Shown here: piece after piece, positions 22,047-34,187 of the stretch | Numbering within the stretch: position 1 is the stretch's first letter | How the letters are laid out: every line of letters starts with the position of its first letter | The notes under the pieces: model-generated | Seen by the model: the letters and a program-made list of their open reading frames with translations, nothing else | What the model was told of the DNA's origin: nothing | Database searches by the model: none | NCBI GenBank assembly: GCA_025594325.1 | Contig: JANHCV010000002.1 | Coordinates: 62,001-126,000, forward strand | DNA length: 64,000 nt | Reading direction: 5' to 3' | From: Blastocladiella emersonii ATCC 22665 | Lineage: Eukaryota > Blastocladiomycota > Blastocladiomycetes > Blastocladiales > Blastocladiaceae | Position numbers and translations under genes: made by a program

Positions 22047-25000
22047 ATGACCGGCGCCGAGGATGCTGCAGCGCTCATGGCCGCCGTCGACCCAAATACC
22101 GCCGCCACCGTGCGCGATGCCGTCGCCGCCGCCCTGAACCCCGCCGTCGCCGCCGCCACAAAGTCGCAGGCCGGCGCCTACCTCGACGCCCTGCGCGAGT
22201 CCAAGGACGGCTGGAAGGTCTGCCTCGCACTCTACCTCGCCGAGGACCCCAACCTCAACCCGCAGCTCGTCTTCTTCTGCATCCAGGTCCTCGAGGCCCA
22301 GCTCCGCTGCGGCCTGCCCGACGCCGACGCCGCCACCCTCCGCCGCGCATTCTGGGCCCACCTCGTCGACGCCGTGACCCCCGGCACCGCCGCTGCCCAG
22401 CGCCCGCCCGTCCCGCCCTACCTGCGCAACAAGGTCGCCCAGCTCGTCACCAAGCTGTTTGCCGCCCAGTGGCCCGCCCAGTGGCCCGCCTTCTGGGACG
22501 ACCTCTTTGCCCTGCTCCCCGCCGACCTGCGCGCCGCCGCCGCCGCTGCTTCGGGCGCGGGTGCGGCTGCCGCTGCCGCCCTCGCGCCACCCGCCAAGGC
22601 CGCCGCCGCCCGCGCCGTCGACATGTTCCTGCGCATCTGCTACACCATTGACCAGGAGATTGTCAACCTGCTCATCCACCGCGAGCAGACCGACGTGGCC
22701 CACAACCAGCTGCTCAAGGACATGATGCGCGAGGGCCCCGTCCAGGAAATGGTCCGCATGTGGTTCGCCATCGCCGTCGCCTACGCCAACCACGAGGACT
22801 CGGTCGTCGCCTGCCTCAAGAACGTCGCCCTCTACGTCTCGTGGATCGACGTCAACCTCGTCGTCAACGACTCGTGGATCCCGCTCCTCTTCCAGCACCT
22901 CGAGTCCAGCTGCCACGGCATCCGCCTCGCCGCCCTCGACTGCCTCAACGAGATCGTCGGCAAGGGCATGAAGCCCGAGGACAAGCTCGAGCTCATCCGC
23001 GCCCTCCGCATCTTCGACGTGCTCCAGACCGTCTCGGCCCAGCTGCTCCCCAATACACCCAACCTCGAGGAGGAGGACGACGACCTCATCTTTGTCGAGC
23101 ACCTCGGCAAGCTCGTCAACACCCTCGGCTGCGTCCTCGTCGCCATCTGGGTACGCTGCTCGCTTTTCACCCCGCGCTCCCGCCACGGCTGACCCGTCCT
23201 CCCGTAGATGGAAACCATTGAGCCCGCCCCGCGCGCCGCCATCGAGTCGCTCATCGCCGCCATCTTCCCGCTCTTCATCCAGTACTTTGCCAACGACTGG
23301 GACCACGTCTCCACCACCGTGCACGAGTACGGCAGCGAGTGGCTCTCGCTCGTCAAGCGCGCCAAGCGCGCCCGCGGCGGCACCGACGCCGCCCTGTCCC
23401 CCGCCGAGCGCGACATGGTCCGCTCGCTCCTCACCGTCGTCCTGCGCAAGATGCAGTACGACGCCGACCAGACCCCGCCCATCACCGCCCACGAGACGGG
23501 CACCGGGCTCGCCGCCGAGGAGGAGGACGACGAGGACGTGGCCCACTTCCAGGAGATGCGCCGCCAGCTCAAGATCCTCTACGACAACATTGCCACCATC
23601 GACCACGCCGCGTGGATCGAGCAGTCGGTCGCCCTCATGGGCTCCGTCTTCGACCAGTACCAGGCCAACCCCGCCACCGTTCGCTGGTGTGACGCCGAGC
23701 TCGCGCTCTACGTTCTGTACCTGTTCGGCGAGGGCTCGCGCCTCGCGTCGACCGTGGTCCGCGACCGCAACCTGATCGCGTACCGCGAGACCCGGCCCAA
23801 CGACCCGAACCCGGGGCCGTGGACGCCCATGGGCCAGATCATGATCCGCGTCATGCAGTCCGGGATCGGCGCGTACCCGCACCCGTGCATCGCGCCGCTG
23901 TTCCTCGAGAACGTGCACCGGTACGCCGAGTTCTACCTCGACGCGCCCGAGTTCATCCCGCGCGCGCTCGACGCCTTTGTCGCCGCCCTGCACGCGCCGC
24001 ACCCGGGCACCCGCGCGCGCGCGTCGTACCTGCTGCTGCGCACCGCCAAGGCCGTCAAGGCGCACCTCGCGCCGCTCGTCGACACGCTGCTCGGATCCAT
24101 GAGCGACCTGCTCGTGGTCCCCGTCCCCGACCTCAACGCGCCGCCACCAGCGCCCAAGGTCGCCGACGGGTCCGTCGCCGCCGCCGCCGAGGCCACGGCC
24201 GCGGGCAACCTCGACATGTTCCTGTACGAGACGGTCAGTCTGCTCATCTCGCTCGAGCAGCTGCCCGTCGACAAGCGCACCGAGTACCTCGGCGTCGCCC
24301 TCGCGCCGCTCATGCAGGCGCTGCAGCGCGACACGGCGCACGCGCAGCAGCTCGCTGCGTCGCCCGCGAGCGCCAAGCAGCAGAACCAGCTCAACATCCT
24401 CGCGTCGCACGCGGCCAACGTCGTGCAGGCGGCGGGGTCGCTCGCCAAGGAGTTCCCCGGGCGACACGTGCTCCGCGACGGGACGCCGCCGTGGGTCGGC
24501 GTGTTCGGCGAGTGCAACAGCGTGGTGCTCGAGTCGCTGACCGTGTTCGCCGGGCACGCCGAGTTCCGCGAGGCGGCGCGGTTCGCGTTCCAGCGGTCCG
24601 TCGGGCCCATGGGCGACGACGCGTTCCCGCAGCTCCCCGCGCTCGTCCAGCCGCTGCTCACGCGGTGCACGCTCGTCGAGGCGGCCGACCTGCTCAGCTT
24701 CCTCGGCATGCTCATGTACAAGTACAAGGCGGCGATCGCCGGGTTCATCGACGAGCTGATCCGGCCCACCGTCGCCATGGTGTTCGCGTTCCTCGGCCGC
24801 GCTCCCGAGGGCACCGACGAGACTATGCAGCAGGTCAACCTCAAGCGCCAGTACCTGTCGTTCCTCGGGTCCACGGTGACGTCGGGCCCCGAGCTCGACC
24901 TCGTGCTCCTGTCGCCGACCAACTTTGGGGGTGTGCTCCCCGACATCCTGTCGTCGGTGGCATCGGTCGCCATGGACGCGAGCGACCGGGCGCTGCAGAA

Positions 25001-25391
25001 GGTGGCGCTGTCGCTGATCGGCAAGTTCGCCATGGCGTGGACCGTGAATCGGGCGACCACGACGCCGCTGCCCGCGCATGTCCCCGCGTCGTGGCCGGGC
25101 GACGCACTGCGGCCCATCGCGGCGCGCGCGTGCGTCGAGATGCCCCTGCAGGCGTGCTCACCGACCGACGCCGGCTCGCTCGTCATCCTGCACGAGGTGG
25201 CCAGCCTGCACATGCACATGCTCCGGTCGTTTGGCGTCGAGGGCTGGCCACAGTACCTCGCGGCCGCGTACCTCCCCGCCGTCCAGTGCCCGCCCGAGCT
25301 CGCCAACGAGTACGCGACCGCGGTTGCGACGCTCGACCCGAAGAAGCTGCAGGCGTACCTGCGCGAGTTTGTCAAGCGCTTCCGCTCTTGA
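22047..25391 (+). CDS. exportin-T (Los1/XPOT) tRNA nuclear export receptor
   Basis: Importin-beta family HEAT-repeat receptor that exports mature tRNA with Ran-GTP. Exons 22047-23150 and 23208-25391, with a 57-nt phase-0 intron (donor GTACGC); 1,095 aa. The N-terminal half follows the family closely: KVCLALYLAEDPNLNPQLVFFC, LRNKVAQLVTKLFAAQWP, VDMFLRICYTIDQEIVN, VALYVSWIDVNLVVNDSW, LNEIVGKGMKPEDK, and LVNTLGCVLVAIW just before the intron. The C-terminal half keeps the HEAT pattern. Alanine-rich insertions make it slightly longer than human XPOT (962 aa). The ATG at 22047 has a strong context (gccaccATG). Confidence 0.93.
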
Positions 25392-25605
25392 TCTCACCTC
25401 TTGTGTCTCTCTTACCTTGTCCCCCCACCGGAGCGTTTTTGATGATGATCGCATACATGATTAGCTATATCCCGCCAACACGCACTCGGTTGTCGTCGAG
25501 CGAGAGGAGGGGAGAGGCAGCAGATGGAGGTCGGGATGATCGCCGCGTCGCTGCCGTGATGCCCTCTCTCCTAACAACCTCTCACTCCATGTATCCTGTC
25601 CCGCC

Positions 25606-27018
25606 ATGACGACCATCACCCTCCGCAAAGTCGCCGTCACAGGCATCGGCCTCGTCACGCCGCTCGGCGTCACGGCCTCCTCGACGTGGCAGCGTCTGAC
25701 CGCCGCCGAGTCCGGGCTCGTCGACCTGCGCACCTCGCCGCACGGCCTGCGCGGCGCCGACTTTGCTTCGCTTCCGTGCACCGTCGCGGGCGTCGTCCCG
25801 CGCGCCGACCTCGACCCCGCCTCGTTCCTCGCGCCGGGCGACGACCGCAAGACGTCGCTGTTCATCCAGTACGCGCTGCGCGCCGCGCGCGAGGCGCTCG
25901 CCGACGCGGCGTGGCGGCCCGACACGGATGCCGACTGCGCCGCGACAGGTGTCGCGATCGGGTCCGGGATCGGCGGCGTCGACGAGTTTGCCGCCGCGGA
26001 CCGCGCGGTTGCGAGCGGCGCGCTGCGTAAGGTGTCGCCGTTCGCGGTCCCCAAGGCCCTCGTCAATATGGCCGCCGGGTGGGTCTCGCTCACCCACGGG
26101 TTCACCGGACCCAATCTGTGCTCGGGCGCGGCGTGTGCGGCGGGCGCACACTCGATCGCGGACGCGGCGCGAATCATTGCCACGGGCGAGGCGAAGGTCA
26201 TGGTTGCGGGAGCCGCCGAGTCGACCATCTCGCCGCTGTGCATGACGGGGTTTGCGCGGTACGTCTCCGCCACAGGAGGTCGTCCCTTGGATACGCTCTA
26301 ACCCGCCGCGTCGCTTAGCGCAAAGGCCCTCACGACCTCGTTCAACGACGACCCAACCGCCGCGTCGCGCCCGTTCGACGCCGCCCGATCCGGCTTCGTC
26401 ATGGGCGAGGGCGCGGGCATCCTGATCCTCGAGGACCTGGAGCACGCGCTCGCACGCGGCGCGCCGACCATCTACGCGATCCTCGCGGGCGCCGGCGCCT
26501 CGGCCGACGCGCACCACATCACGTCCCCGCCGCCCGACGGCGCCGGCGCCGCGCGCGCCATGGCGGCCGCCCTGCAGCGCGCTGTCGGGGACCAGGTGAG
26601 CCGCGTCGGTTACGTCAACGCGCACGCGACGTCGACGGAGCTCGGCGACGTGGCCGAGATCGCAGCGGTGCGCAAGGTGTTTGGCGGCCACGCGACCAGC
26701 GGGCTCCGCGTCTCTTCGACCAAGGGCGCTATGGGTCACTTGCTCGGCGGCGCGGGCGCGGCTGAGGCCGCGGTTGCTGTTCTGGCGCTGCATCACGTAC
26801 GTCAGGCGCGCGAACCCGACCTGCAACGGGACTAACGCGACTTTCCGTAGGGCGTGATCCCGCCGACGCTCAACCTGCGCAACCCGGACCCGGCGACCGC
26901 CGGGATCGACCTCGTGCCACTGACCGCAGTGCGCGACGCGAACCTCGCCGCCGTCATGTCCAACTCGTTTGGGTTCGGCGGAACCAACGCGTCGCTCGTC
27001 TTCACCAAGCCCGAATAA
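25606..27018 (+). CDS. beta-ketoacyl-ACP synthase II (mitochondrial CEM1/OXSM type)
   Basis: Condensing enzyme of type II fatty-acid synthesis, in fungi normally mitochondrial and needed for lipoic acid supply. Exons 25606-26258, 26319-26796 and 26851-27018; introns of 60 and 54 nt with GTACGT donors; 432 aa, close to bacterial FabF. Catalytic triad visible: Cys177 in GAACAAGAH, a His near 319 in [11 protein letters not shown], and a His near 357 in [11 protein letters not shown]. The C-terminal [14 protein letters not shown] is intact. The short basic N-terminus before [13 protein letters not shown] is too brief to prove a mitochondrial targeting peptide. The stop lies about 20 bp from the stop of the convergent GPCR gene. 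Confidence 0.95.
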
Positions 27019-27038
27019 CAGAGACCCCGTTCTATCAA

Positions 27039-30038
27039 TCAATGGCGCATCTCGGACATGAGCTCGGTGCGCAACCGCGCCTGCCCGCGGGACCCGGACC
27101 CCCGCATCTTGCGCGACAGCGACGCGGCGATCGCGCCGCTCGTCCCGCCCGTGCTCGCGCTCGGACTCGTCGACGACGAGCGCGTCGGCCGCGCCGTCGC
27201 GTTGAACGCCTCGTTGATCCACCGGACCCACTCGTTGGCGTCACCCGGCGACGGCGTCTGCACGAGATGCGACCGTGGGCCGAGCCACACCGCGAAGCAC
27301 CCGTCGAGCCGGTCGTGCAGCGCGCCGACCAGTGGCTCGGCGAAGACGTCGGCTGAGTACGTTGTCTAGCGCGCGGGCGGCGGTGAGAGAGGATCGGGGA
27401 GAGGTTTTGAGTGAGCGTACCCCTATCGCCGCGCCGTCATAGTAGACCTGCAGCGATGGCGGCGAGCTGAGGAGGACCATCGTGGCCGGCTGCCACTGCC
27501 GGAACAGCCCGCCCATCTTGCGCAGCGCCATGCCCTCGCCGATGCGGACCAGCTACGCTCGCCGTGGTCAGTCGTGCTCCATGTCAACGAGGAGGAGCGG
27601 CGCACGCACCGCCGTGTGTGCGCCAACCGCCGTGCTCGACGTCGCACCGTCCGACTTGTCGCTCTCTGGCGCGGCCGAGCCCTCGCGGATCGTGAGTCCC
27701 GGCTGGAACGTGGCGATAGCTGAGACGCCGCCCTTGGCGTCGGATGGCCGTGCGTCGACCTGGTCCATGTCCCGCAGCGATATGGCTTCGAGCACCGGCC
27801 GGACGACGAGTAGCGCGGCCACGCCGTACAGCGTGACGAGGATGATGGCGCACTTGATGAGGAACTGGGCCTACAACACGGGCACCGTGGTCAGTAGAGA
27901 AACCGCGTAGCAGCTCGCACAGCGATGTACCCGAAAGTCGATCGAGAGGTACACGACGGGCAGCACGACGACGGCCGCGAACGCGATGAGGTACGACGCG
28001 AGCGCAATGTACCGCGCCTCGTTGAACGCCGACGCGACGCCACGCACCTGGTAGCTGAGCCAGCACGCGGCCACGAGCATTGCCGCGTGGTAGATGTACA
28101 GCAGCACCGTGGTCGCGAACGCCGCGGTCCCAGCCTGCGCGCACTGCCACGTGTAGCTCGTCACCGAGACCGCGGCTGTCGTCGCGTACGGCCGTCCGAC
28201 CTCGCTCCATAGGGTTTGGAGAAGGATATCGAACACGGCGAACCCGGTCACGACGCCCATCAGCCGCCGCGTCCTCAGGCTCTTGGCCTGCAGCCGCTTG
28301 TTGCCGAACACAAAGTAGATGCGCGTCGTCTTGGCCAGCGTGCTCGCGAGGACGATGGTCAGGCCGATCGAGAGCAGCCGCGTGCGCGCCACGCACACCA
28401 CGGCCGTCGTCGCGGGCAGCGTCTCGAGGAGCACGCCGGCGGCGATGAGGCAGGTGCCGAACAGGATCAAGCCGATGAAGACAGGAGATTGCGCGCGCAG
28501 ACTCGGCTCGCTGCGGAGGCGGTACAGCTGCACGGCGGCGAGAAGGGCGCCGGCAAAGTAGATGGCGCACGCGGCGAGGACCACGATCGCGATCGGGTCC
28601 GACGGCGTGATTTGGTCGAGCGAGCGGACTAGGTACGGGTGAAGTCGTCAGAATCGGACTGGGAACGGAGAGACAGCTGCGCGTACTGAATCCAGCGGGC
28701 GGCGCGGGCACCCACGCGCTCCAGATGTTGGTGTTAACCTTGATCCACGCGCACGCCGTGTCGGTCGCGCTGCCCGTGCGGTGGTACTCGCGCAGGAGCG
28801 AGTTGATGTCCGTGTCGCGCAGCGCCATGACCGTCAGGAACGTCGCGATGTGCGGCGTCGTGTCGCGGACCGATGCGCTGATGATCTTCGCGAGGAGCTC
28901 TACCAACGCGAAATGTTGGATTGTGACCACACAGGGAGAGCTTTAGGACGCACCGACGGTCCAGTCGCACGACAGCGTGTTATCTGGCGCGCCGACCTTG
29001 GCCGGGCTGTAGCCGGCGTAGCACTCGGACCGGGCCTGCGGCAAGTTGATGGCCGACAGGTTGTAGACGCTCGGCAGGACCTCGGGGGTCCAGTAGTACG
29101 CGATACAGCCGTAGTTACCCTGCACAGCGCATGCGGCGACCTTGGCGTCGATCGTGGTCGCGCCGAGGTACACGACGACGAGCTTGAGTCCGAGCGTCAC
29201 GATCCGCTGCTCCACCTCGCCTGGCGAGTAGCTCGGATCAAAGTGCTGCGCGCGATGAGTGTCAGTCGACGAGCACTCATAACGGGGTGATCGGCGTACC
29301 CAAAGCTCCTTGCACGTCGAGAACAGCGCGCCCAGGCACTGCGACGGGACAAAGATGCCGTTAGAGCAGTACGGGTAGGTCGCCGAGTCGCACAGAAACG
29401 ATCCGTCGGCCTTTCGCGCAGGCTGAGTGGTAGCGGCGGCCGGGAAGTAGGCGAGGACCGCGGGGTTGGTGAACGACCGCCACGAATCAAAGATCAAGCT
29501 CGGGTGCGCCTCTGTCAGCGCCGTGTTGATGTGGAACGCGATCTTGCCCGTGTAGCCGATCATGCCGCCGTCGAGCACGCTGCCCCGGCGCAAAATGTAC
29601 TCGGTGTAGAGGCTTCGCTTGTTGCTCGGCCAGACCTCGAGATTTGCATTGGTCGTGCCCATGGCGGCGCGCTTGTACACGTCAACTGTGTCGCCGTACT
29701 CGGCCATGGTCACGGCGACACCCAGAACGTCGGCGAGGAGCAGGCCGGCGACGTATGTCGTCAGATTGGAGCTGCACCGCGCGACCGGTTGGGTGAGCGA
29801 CAGGTTCACCACACAGCGGAGGCGGCATGGCATACCTGGGCCACACGTTAATTTCGAGCGTAACCGCGCCGGCCGACTGCTTGAGGTACGTGTTCGTATC
29901 CGAGGCGTGGTGTGGTAGCATCCATCCATACTTCTCCGTCACGTCGCGGCCGAGGCACCGCGGCAGGCCGCGGAGGACCTGCCCCGCATTCACAGCTCCC
30001 GCAGCCAGAACGAGAAAGAAGTAGTAGCGCAGATGCAT
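27039..30038 (-). CDS. class C GPCR with OpuAC-like ligand-binding ectodomain
   Basis: Eight exons inferred: 29836-30038, 29300-29771, 28954-29245, 28687-28899, 27931-28628, 27610-27870, 27421-27552 and 27039-27365. All seven introns are 54-64 nt GT-AG and the frame closes at 865 aa. There is a signal peptide (YYFFLVLAAGAVNA). Ectodomain residues about 20-395 resemble the glycine-betaine/choline substrate-binding (OpuAC) fold: EINVWPSS at the start, LLLADVLGVAV, NANLEVWPSNKRSLY, and several cysteines. Seven hydrophobic helices follow at about 405-650, with the class C feature of TM3 ending LAKTTRIYFVF. The cytosolic tail (about 710-865) has FRQWQPATMVLLSSPPSLQVYY and WVRWINEAF, which look PH-domain-like. 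Probably a nutrient or osmolyte chemoreceptor; the ligand is unknown. Exon joins rest on phase and motif only. Confidence 0.8.
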
Positions 30039-30397
30039 GGAGGGCAAGTAAACCACATGTTGCTTTGAAATTCGGGGTCGTGAGAGATCGCGCGCACAGG
30101 ATTCGAGCATGCGGCGCTCCTGTTCCAACCTGGCGGCGGATGGTGCACGCGTTTGTCATTCGATTGCGAGATGTGCGAGACGCGTGGGAGCAGGGCAACT
30201 TTCCGCACTGTGAGCGACGCGAGACTGGGCGCGGTCAGAGGTACTTCTGGCGCGGTGCGAGACGCGTGACGCGTCGCGGCTGCTGCGAGACATCACGCGA
30301 GGGTCACCTGACGCTCTGTCTCCTGTTCTGCTCCTCCAGGTCGGCGTGATCGACCCTGCCCTTTACGCTCTCCTTACTCCCAGAAACGCGACGCTAA
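30039..30397. promoter_or_regulatory. divergent promoter region, GPCR / POP1
   Basis: A 359-bp space between two starts; no gene seen. It is the richest place for the recurrent motif: TGCGAGACGCG at about 30175-30185, CGCGAGAC near 30223, TGCGAGACGCG at about 30257-30267 and TGCGAGACAT near 30285. Confidence 0.5.
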
Positions 30398-32884
30398 ATG
30401 GATCAAACTACCAGCAAAGGGTCGGGGAAACCCGACGCATCGAAGAAGCGGCCGGGCTCGAGCTCCGGGGGCGGCCGGCCCAGCCCGTCCCTAACCTCGG
30501 GCGTCCCGGGCATTGGGCGCAACAAGGGTCCGCAGGCCCGCTCGAACACGAGTCCTTGAATAGTTCCCTGACGTGACTGTACCGTAGCCCGCAAGCTCGC
30601 CCAGGTGATCGAGAAGCAGACGCCCAGCAATGGTGCGCATCTCCTGCAGGCCCGATTTGTCGCCAACACATGGCTCACTCGACCCGCCCGCTGTAGAGCC
30701 AAACATCCTGCGTACTCTCAATGCGGCTAAGTTTGCCGACGCGCGCGCGTTCGAGATTCGCGCGCTCGGCTCCGTCATGCTTCGCGCCGCGTACGCCTTC
30801 CACCGCCATCCGCCAGCGCTCTACCCATCAGCTCACCCTTGTTTTCACCATTCCGTAGCGAAATGTCGAAATCGCGCGCGTTCCAAAAGGTCCCGCGCTT
30901 CCTCCGCCGCCGCGCCGCGTCGCACAACCCGAACAAGATCCCGCGGCGCCTGCGCGAGCGCGCGCACAAGGAGATCGCCAACGACCCGGTGCGGCCCAAG
31001 AAGAAGAAGCCCAAGGCCGTGCGCCGCAAGCCGCGGTCCGACTTTGCCGCGCGCCAGGAGCGCAATGGGACCTGGCTCGAGACGCACCTGTGGCACGCCA
31101 AGCGGTTCCACATGGAGTCCATGTTCGGGTGGAAGGTGCCCGTTGCGCCGACCCAAAAGGGTGCGCGCGCCATGTACCGCGCCGCAAAGTACGCCACCGT
31201 CGCTACCGACCTCTCGTACCTCGCCCTGTACGAGTTCCGCGGGCCCGTCGCCGATATCGCCAAGCTCGTCGCCGAGGTCACGGACCCATTCGGTCCCCGC
31301 GTCGGCGCTGCCCGGTACACGCACGGCCGCCGCACCGTTGAGACGGCCCTGTTTGCCAACTTCCCGCACGACCAGCTCGCCCCCGCCACGTTCCTGTGGC
31401 AGGCGGGCCATGCCGCCGGTGACGAGGTGGGATCCGGCCGCCTCTGGATGTGGACGCACCCGCTCGCCGAGGAGCAGCTGATCGCCGCCCTCGCCAAGGC
31501 CATGGAGCATCTCGCCATGACTTCGGTCCACGTCGAGCAGACCACGGACGTGTGCCGCATCTCGCTCAAGGGCCCCAAGGCGCTTGCGCTCCTCCACTCG
31601 GTCCTCGATCTTGCTCCATCCACGTCTGAGCCCGCCAAGCAGGTGTGGGAGGCACTCTGTGGCACCACGGACCCGAGCCCGCTGCCCGTCGGCGCTGTGC
31701 TCGGGCTGCAGGCCTGGGACCCGCGGCTAAGGTGCGTCGTCGCAAACGACCCGTGCCCGGGCCTCAACTCACTCGAACGTTGGTCCGTAGCTACCCACCA
31801 CGCCGCCCGACCTACGTCGTGTCGCAGGAAGCACGTGCCGCTGCTCAGGCCGTCATCGAGTCGCCCTGGCCCACTGCCTGCGCCGAGTCGACCGTGTGGG
31901 ACGCGTCGGTGCGCGACGCGAGCCGCGCGTCCAAGAAGCGCGAGCACGACCTCAACGAGCGGCGCCGCGCGCAGCTCGTGCCCGGGATCCGCCTCACGCC
32001 GGACGCCGCGCAGGACACGCAGTTCCCGGTCCTCCTGTTCCGCACCAGCGACCCTGTCGCCGGCATCGACGTGATCCTCCCGCGCGGCTGGTCGCTTCCG
32101 CTGTGGCGCAGCCTGACGTGGGCCGGCGCTCGCCCCGCTGGTCTCAACTGCCTGCGCAGCCTGCACCACGAGCACCTCGTGCCCATGTACCCGTACGACT
32201 TCCCGCTGTCGGACGGGCACGCCGACGTGATCCGCGCCGCGGCCGAGGTCCAGCAGTCCAAGTGGCGCGCGCGGCCGCCCGGCAAGCGCGTCAACTACGA
32301 GTCGCTCGGGATCGCGCACCCGTTCGACCCCGACTGGGCCGGTCTCGTCTCGCACGGCTGGCTCGTCTCGCCCGCGGTCGCATCGCGCGTCCTCGGCGAC
32401 GTGACCCGCGGCGAGTGGAGCCTGATGTGCACCGCGCTTGCGGCCGCGCACGCCAAACTCGATCCGACGACCGCAGGCACGCCGCTGTGCCACGTCGCGC
32501 TCGAGTTCCCCGGCCGCGGCAACGCCTCGGAGCATGCCCTCGTGTACTCGATGCGCGACGCGAACGAGGTCGGCGAATGGGGCCGCGTTGTGCGCACCGG
32601 CGCGTGGGACGAGGCCGCGAACAAGGGCATGAATGCGGCGCCGCCCGCGAGCCGCGTCGTCGGCTACGTGACGAGCGGCCGGTTCTCGCTCGCGATCGGT
32701 CGCGCACGCGTGATTGCTGTCGTCCGGGTCCAGGAGATGTACGTTTGCCGAAATGGGATGGATTCGGGCGCAGAACTAACTCTTCCGTGTGCGCGCATGT
32801 AGTCTTGGGCAGAAGTGGGTTCTCGTACGGTCAACAACGTCGCCCGTCGCGTACCCGGCCAAGATCGCGTCGATTTGGCGGTGA
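30398..32884 (+). CDS. POP1: POP1, subunit of RNase P / RNase MRP
   Basis: Largest protein subunit shared by RNase P (tRNA 5' processing) and RNase MRP (rRNA processing) in the nucleus. Six exons: 30398-30527, 30588-30632, 30697-30790, 30859-31731, 31791-32738 and 32803-32884; 723 aa. The donors are GTCCGC, GTGCGC, GTACGC, GTGCGT and GTACGT, and the last intron has a CTAAC branch site. Family features: KFADARAFEIRAL; PRFLRRRAASHNPNKIPRRL; WLETHLWHAKRFHMESMFGWKVP; the POPLD region DVILPRGWSLPLW...GLNCLRSLHHEH; and the C-terminal GYVTSGRFSLAIG. The N-terminal 50 residues are basic, Ser/Gly-rich. The first exons are short and were assigned by phase. Confidence 0.92.
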
Positions 32885-33414
32885 CAACCGGAGATTTTGA
32901 TACACAGCAGGTTCAACTAGTGATTTGTCTGGAACTTTTTGGAACTCGGTCCGTTGCCGCAGTTGTGAGCACATGGCGGGAGATTTGGCACTAGTAATCG
33001 GAGCTGTGATCTGCAACCTGATAGACGCGACGCGCCCCTGGGACTGACGTGAATACGTCATGCAACGAGTAACCTAGGCCTTGATCCCTAAATTGATGCG
33101 AGTACTGTGATGACGATTTCAACGCCAGGCGAGGAAAGCCTGCCGGCACCTCGAGTCGCGTCCGATCACCGCGTTCACCTACGCGCTGCGCCACAGCCGT
33201 CGTGATGCGCGACCAATAAACTGGCCCATTGTTGAACGTCGCAGACGGGAGTTTCCGCGGAGCACCTTAAAGCGTCCAATCAGACACGGAGCTCATTTGC
33301 GTGTCCAGCTTGTGTCCACATATTGGCGACGCAGTTCACAGGGGTGGGTCATCCGAACCACGTTTCACTCGACTCGCTCGCTCTCCTTCCGGCCCCTTAC
33401 TAGCCGAAAGAAAA
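32885..33414. other. intergenic space POP1 to small paralog A
   Basis: 530 bp, less GC-rich than its surroundings. No gene or RNA recognised. It contains the POP1 3' flank and presumably the promoter of the small gene at 33415, whose start is preceded by cgaaagaaaaATG. Confidence 0.35.
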
Positions 33415-33792
33415 ATGATGCACTTTGGGGCCTACGCTCAGCCAGCTCAGCAACAGGGCGTCGACTTTTCGGCGCTGGATCGGTTCATTGTGTATCCCGA
33501 GCATGATCGCATTGATACCGACGCCAAGCGCCAGCACATCGTCAAGCTCATTGCGTCGCGCGTCCGACTGCTTCGGGATGAGCTCCCCCTCCATTATGCC
33601 CGGATCATCCACCTGAACGGCAGGGGAACTGCGAGCAAAACTTCAACCGAAAACCTCCTGAATCGCCACCTGAACCAAATCAAGTACTACACGGCCCTCG
33701 CCCACACGCTCAAGTATCCGCCTTCGGACGACGCGGAGGAGGATCTAATGAAGCTCATGATGAGCGGAATTGTTGACAAGGCTGCCTGCTGA
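33415..33792 (+). CDS. small protein of unknown function, paralog A
   Basis: 125 aa, intronless; family not recognised. It is predicted mostly helical, with a central segment IVKLIASRVRLLRDELPLHYARII and a C-terminal helix rich in Asp, Glu and Met. A second copy at 37607-37968 shares VDFS-LD near the N-terminus, LIA-RV-LR, LHYA and the C-terminal length. Both genes are on the plus strand and flank the Harbinger element. Two adjacent ATGs (33415 and 33418) could serve. The existence of a diverged paralog with the same layout supports it as a real gene. Confidence 0.55.
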   Translation: MMHFGAYAQPAQQQGVDFSALDRFIVYPEHDRIDTDAKRQHIVKLIASRVRLLRDELPLHYARIIHLNGRGTASKTSTENLLNRHLNQIKYYTALAHTLKYPPSDDAEEDLMKLMMSGIVDKAAC

Positions 33793-33916
33793 TTTTTTGC
33801 CTGTTTGTTGGTGTAATATATCTGCTCGCCATAGCTGTTCGCCCACTATCCACCATAGCCTTACTGCCAATATCGCGAGTCCGCACTGTCTCATCCCCTT
33901 ATTCCGTCGAGTTTAA

Positions 33917-33952
33917 GGGCCCGTTTGGTTCCGGGGTGAATCAGGTGGATCA
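33917..33952 (+). repeat. left terminal inverted repeat of Harbinger element
   Basis: Starts GGGCCCGTTTGGTTC. After a short mismatch the inner part GGTGGATCA also matches the right end in inverted orientation, giving an imperfect repeat of about 35 bp. TAA lies directly outside. Confidence 0.9.
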
Positions 33953-34117
33953 ATCGATTTTACACGGTCCGGTGTTCACCCAGCTGAAACGTGGCATTTT
34001 CACCCCGTCGCGTTCATCGCGGCGTTTGGTTCAACCCCCGGGTGAGCTGAATGGAACCCTCGTCGCTGAATCGCCCGTCTGCTCGCCCCCGAAACCTTCA
34101 GGCTGTGCTCCCCGGCC

Positions 34118-34125
34118 TATATAAA
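34118..34125 (+). promoter_or_regulatory. TATA box for the element's Myb-like gene
   Basis: TATATAAA, 63 bp upstream of the Myb-like ATG at 34188 and inside the transposon, in a GC-rich setting. Confidence 0.55.
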
Positions 34126-34187
34126 CGCCGTTTTCCTCCAAAGTAACTCGCTCTCTCTCCCCCGTCCTCCCTCAAAGCCGAAAAGAA

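Noticed and set aside
30552-30587. 36-nt intron option in POP1 starting GTCCTTG
   Set aside because: Too short compared with all others; the 60-nt option from GTCCGC at 30528 has a better donor and keeps the frame.
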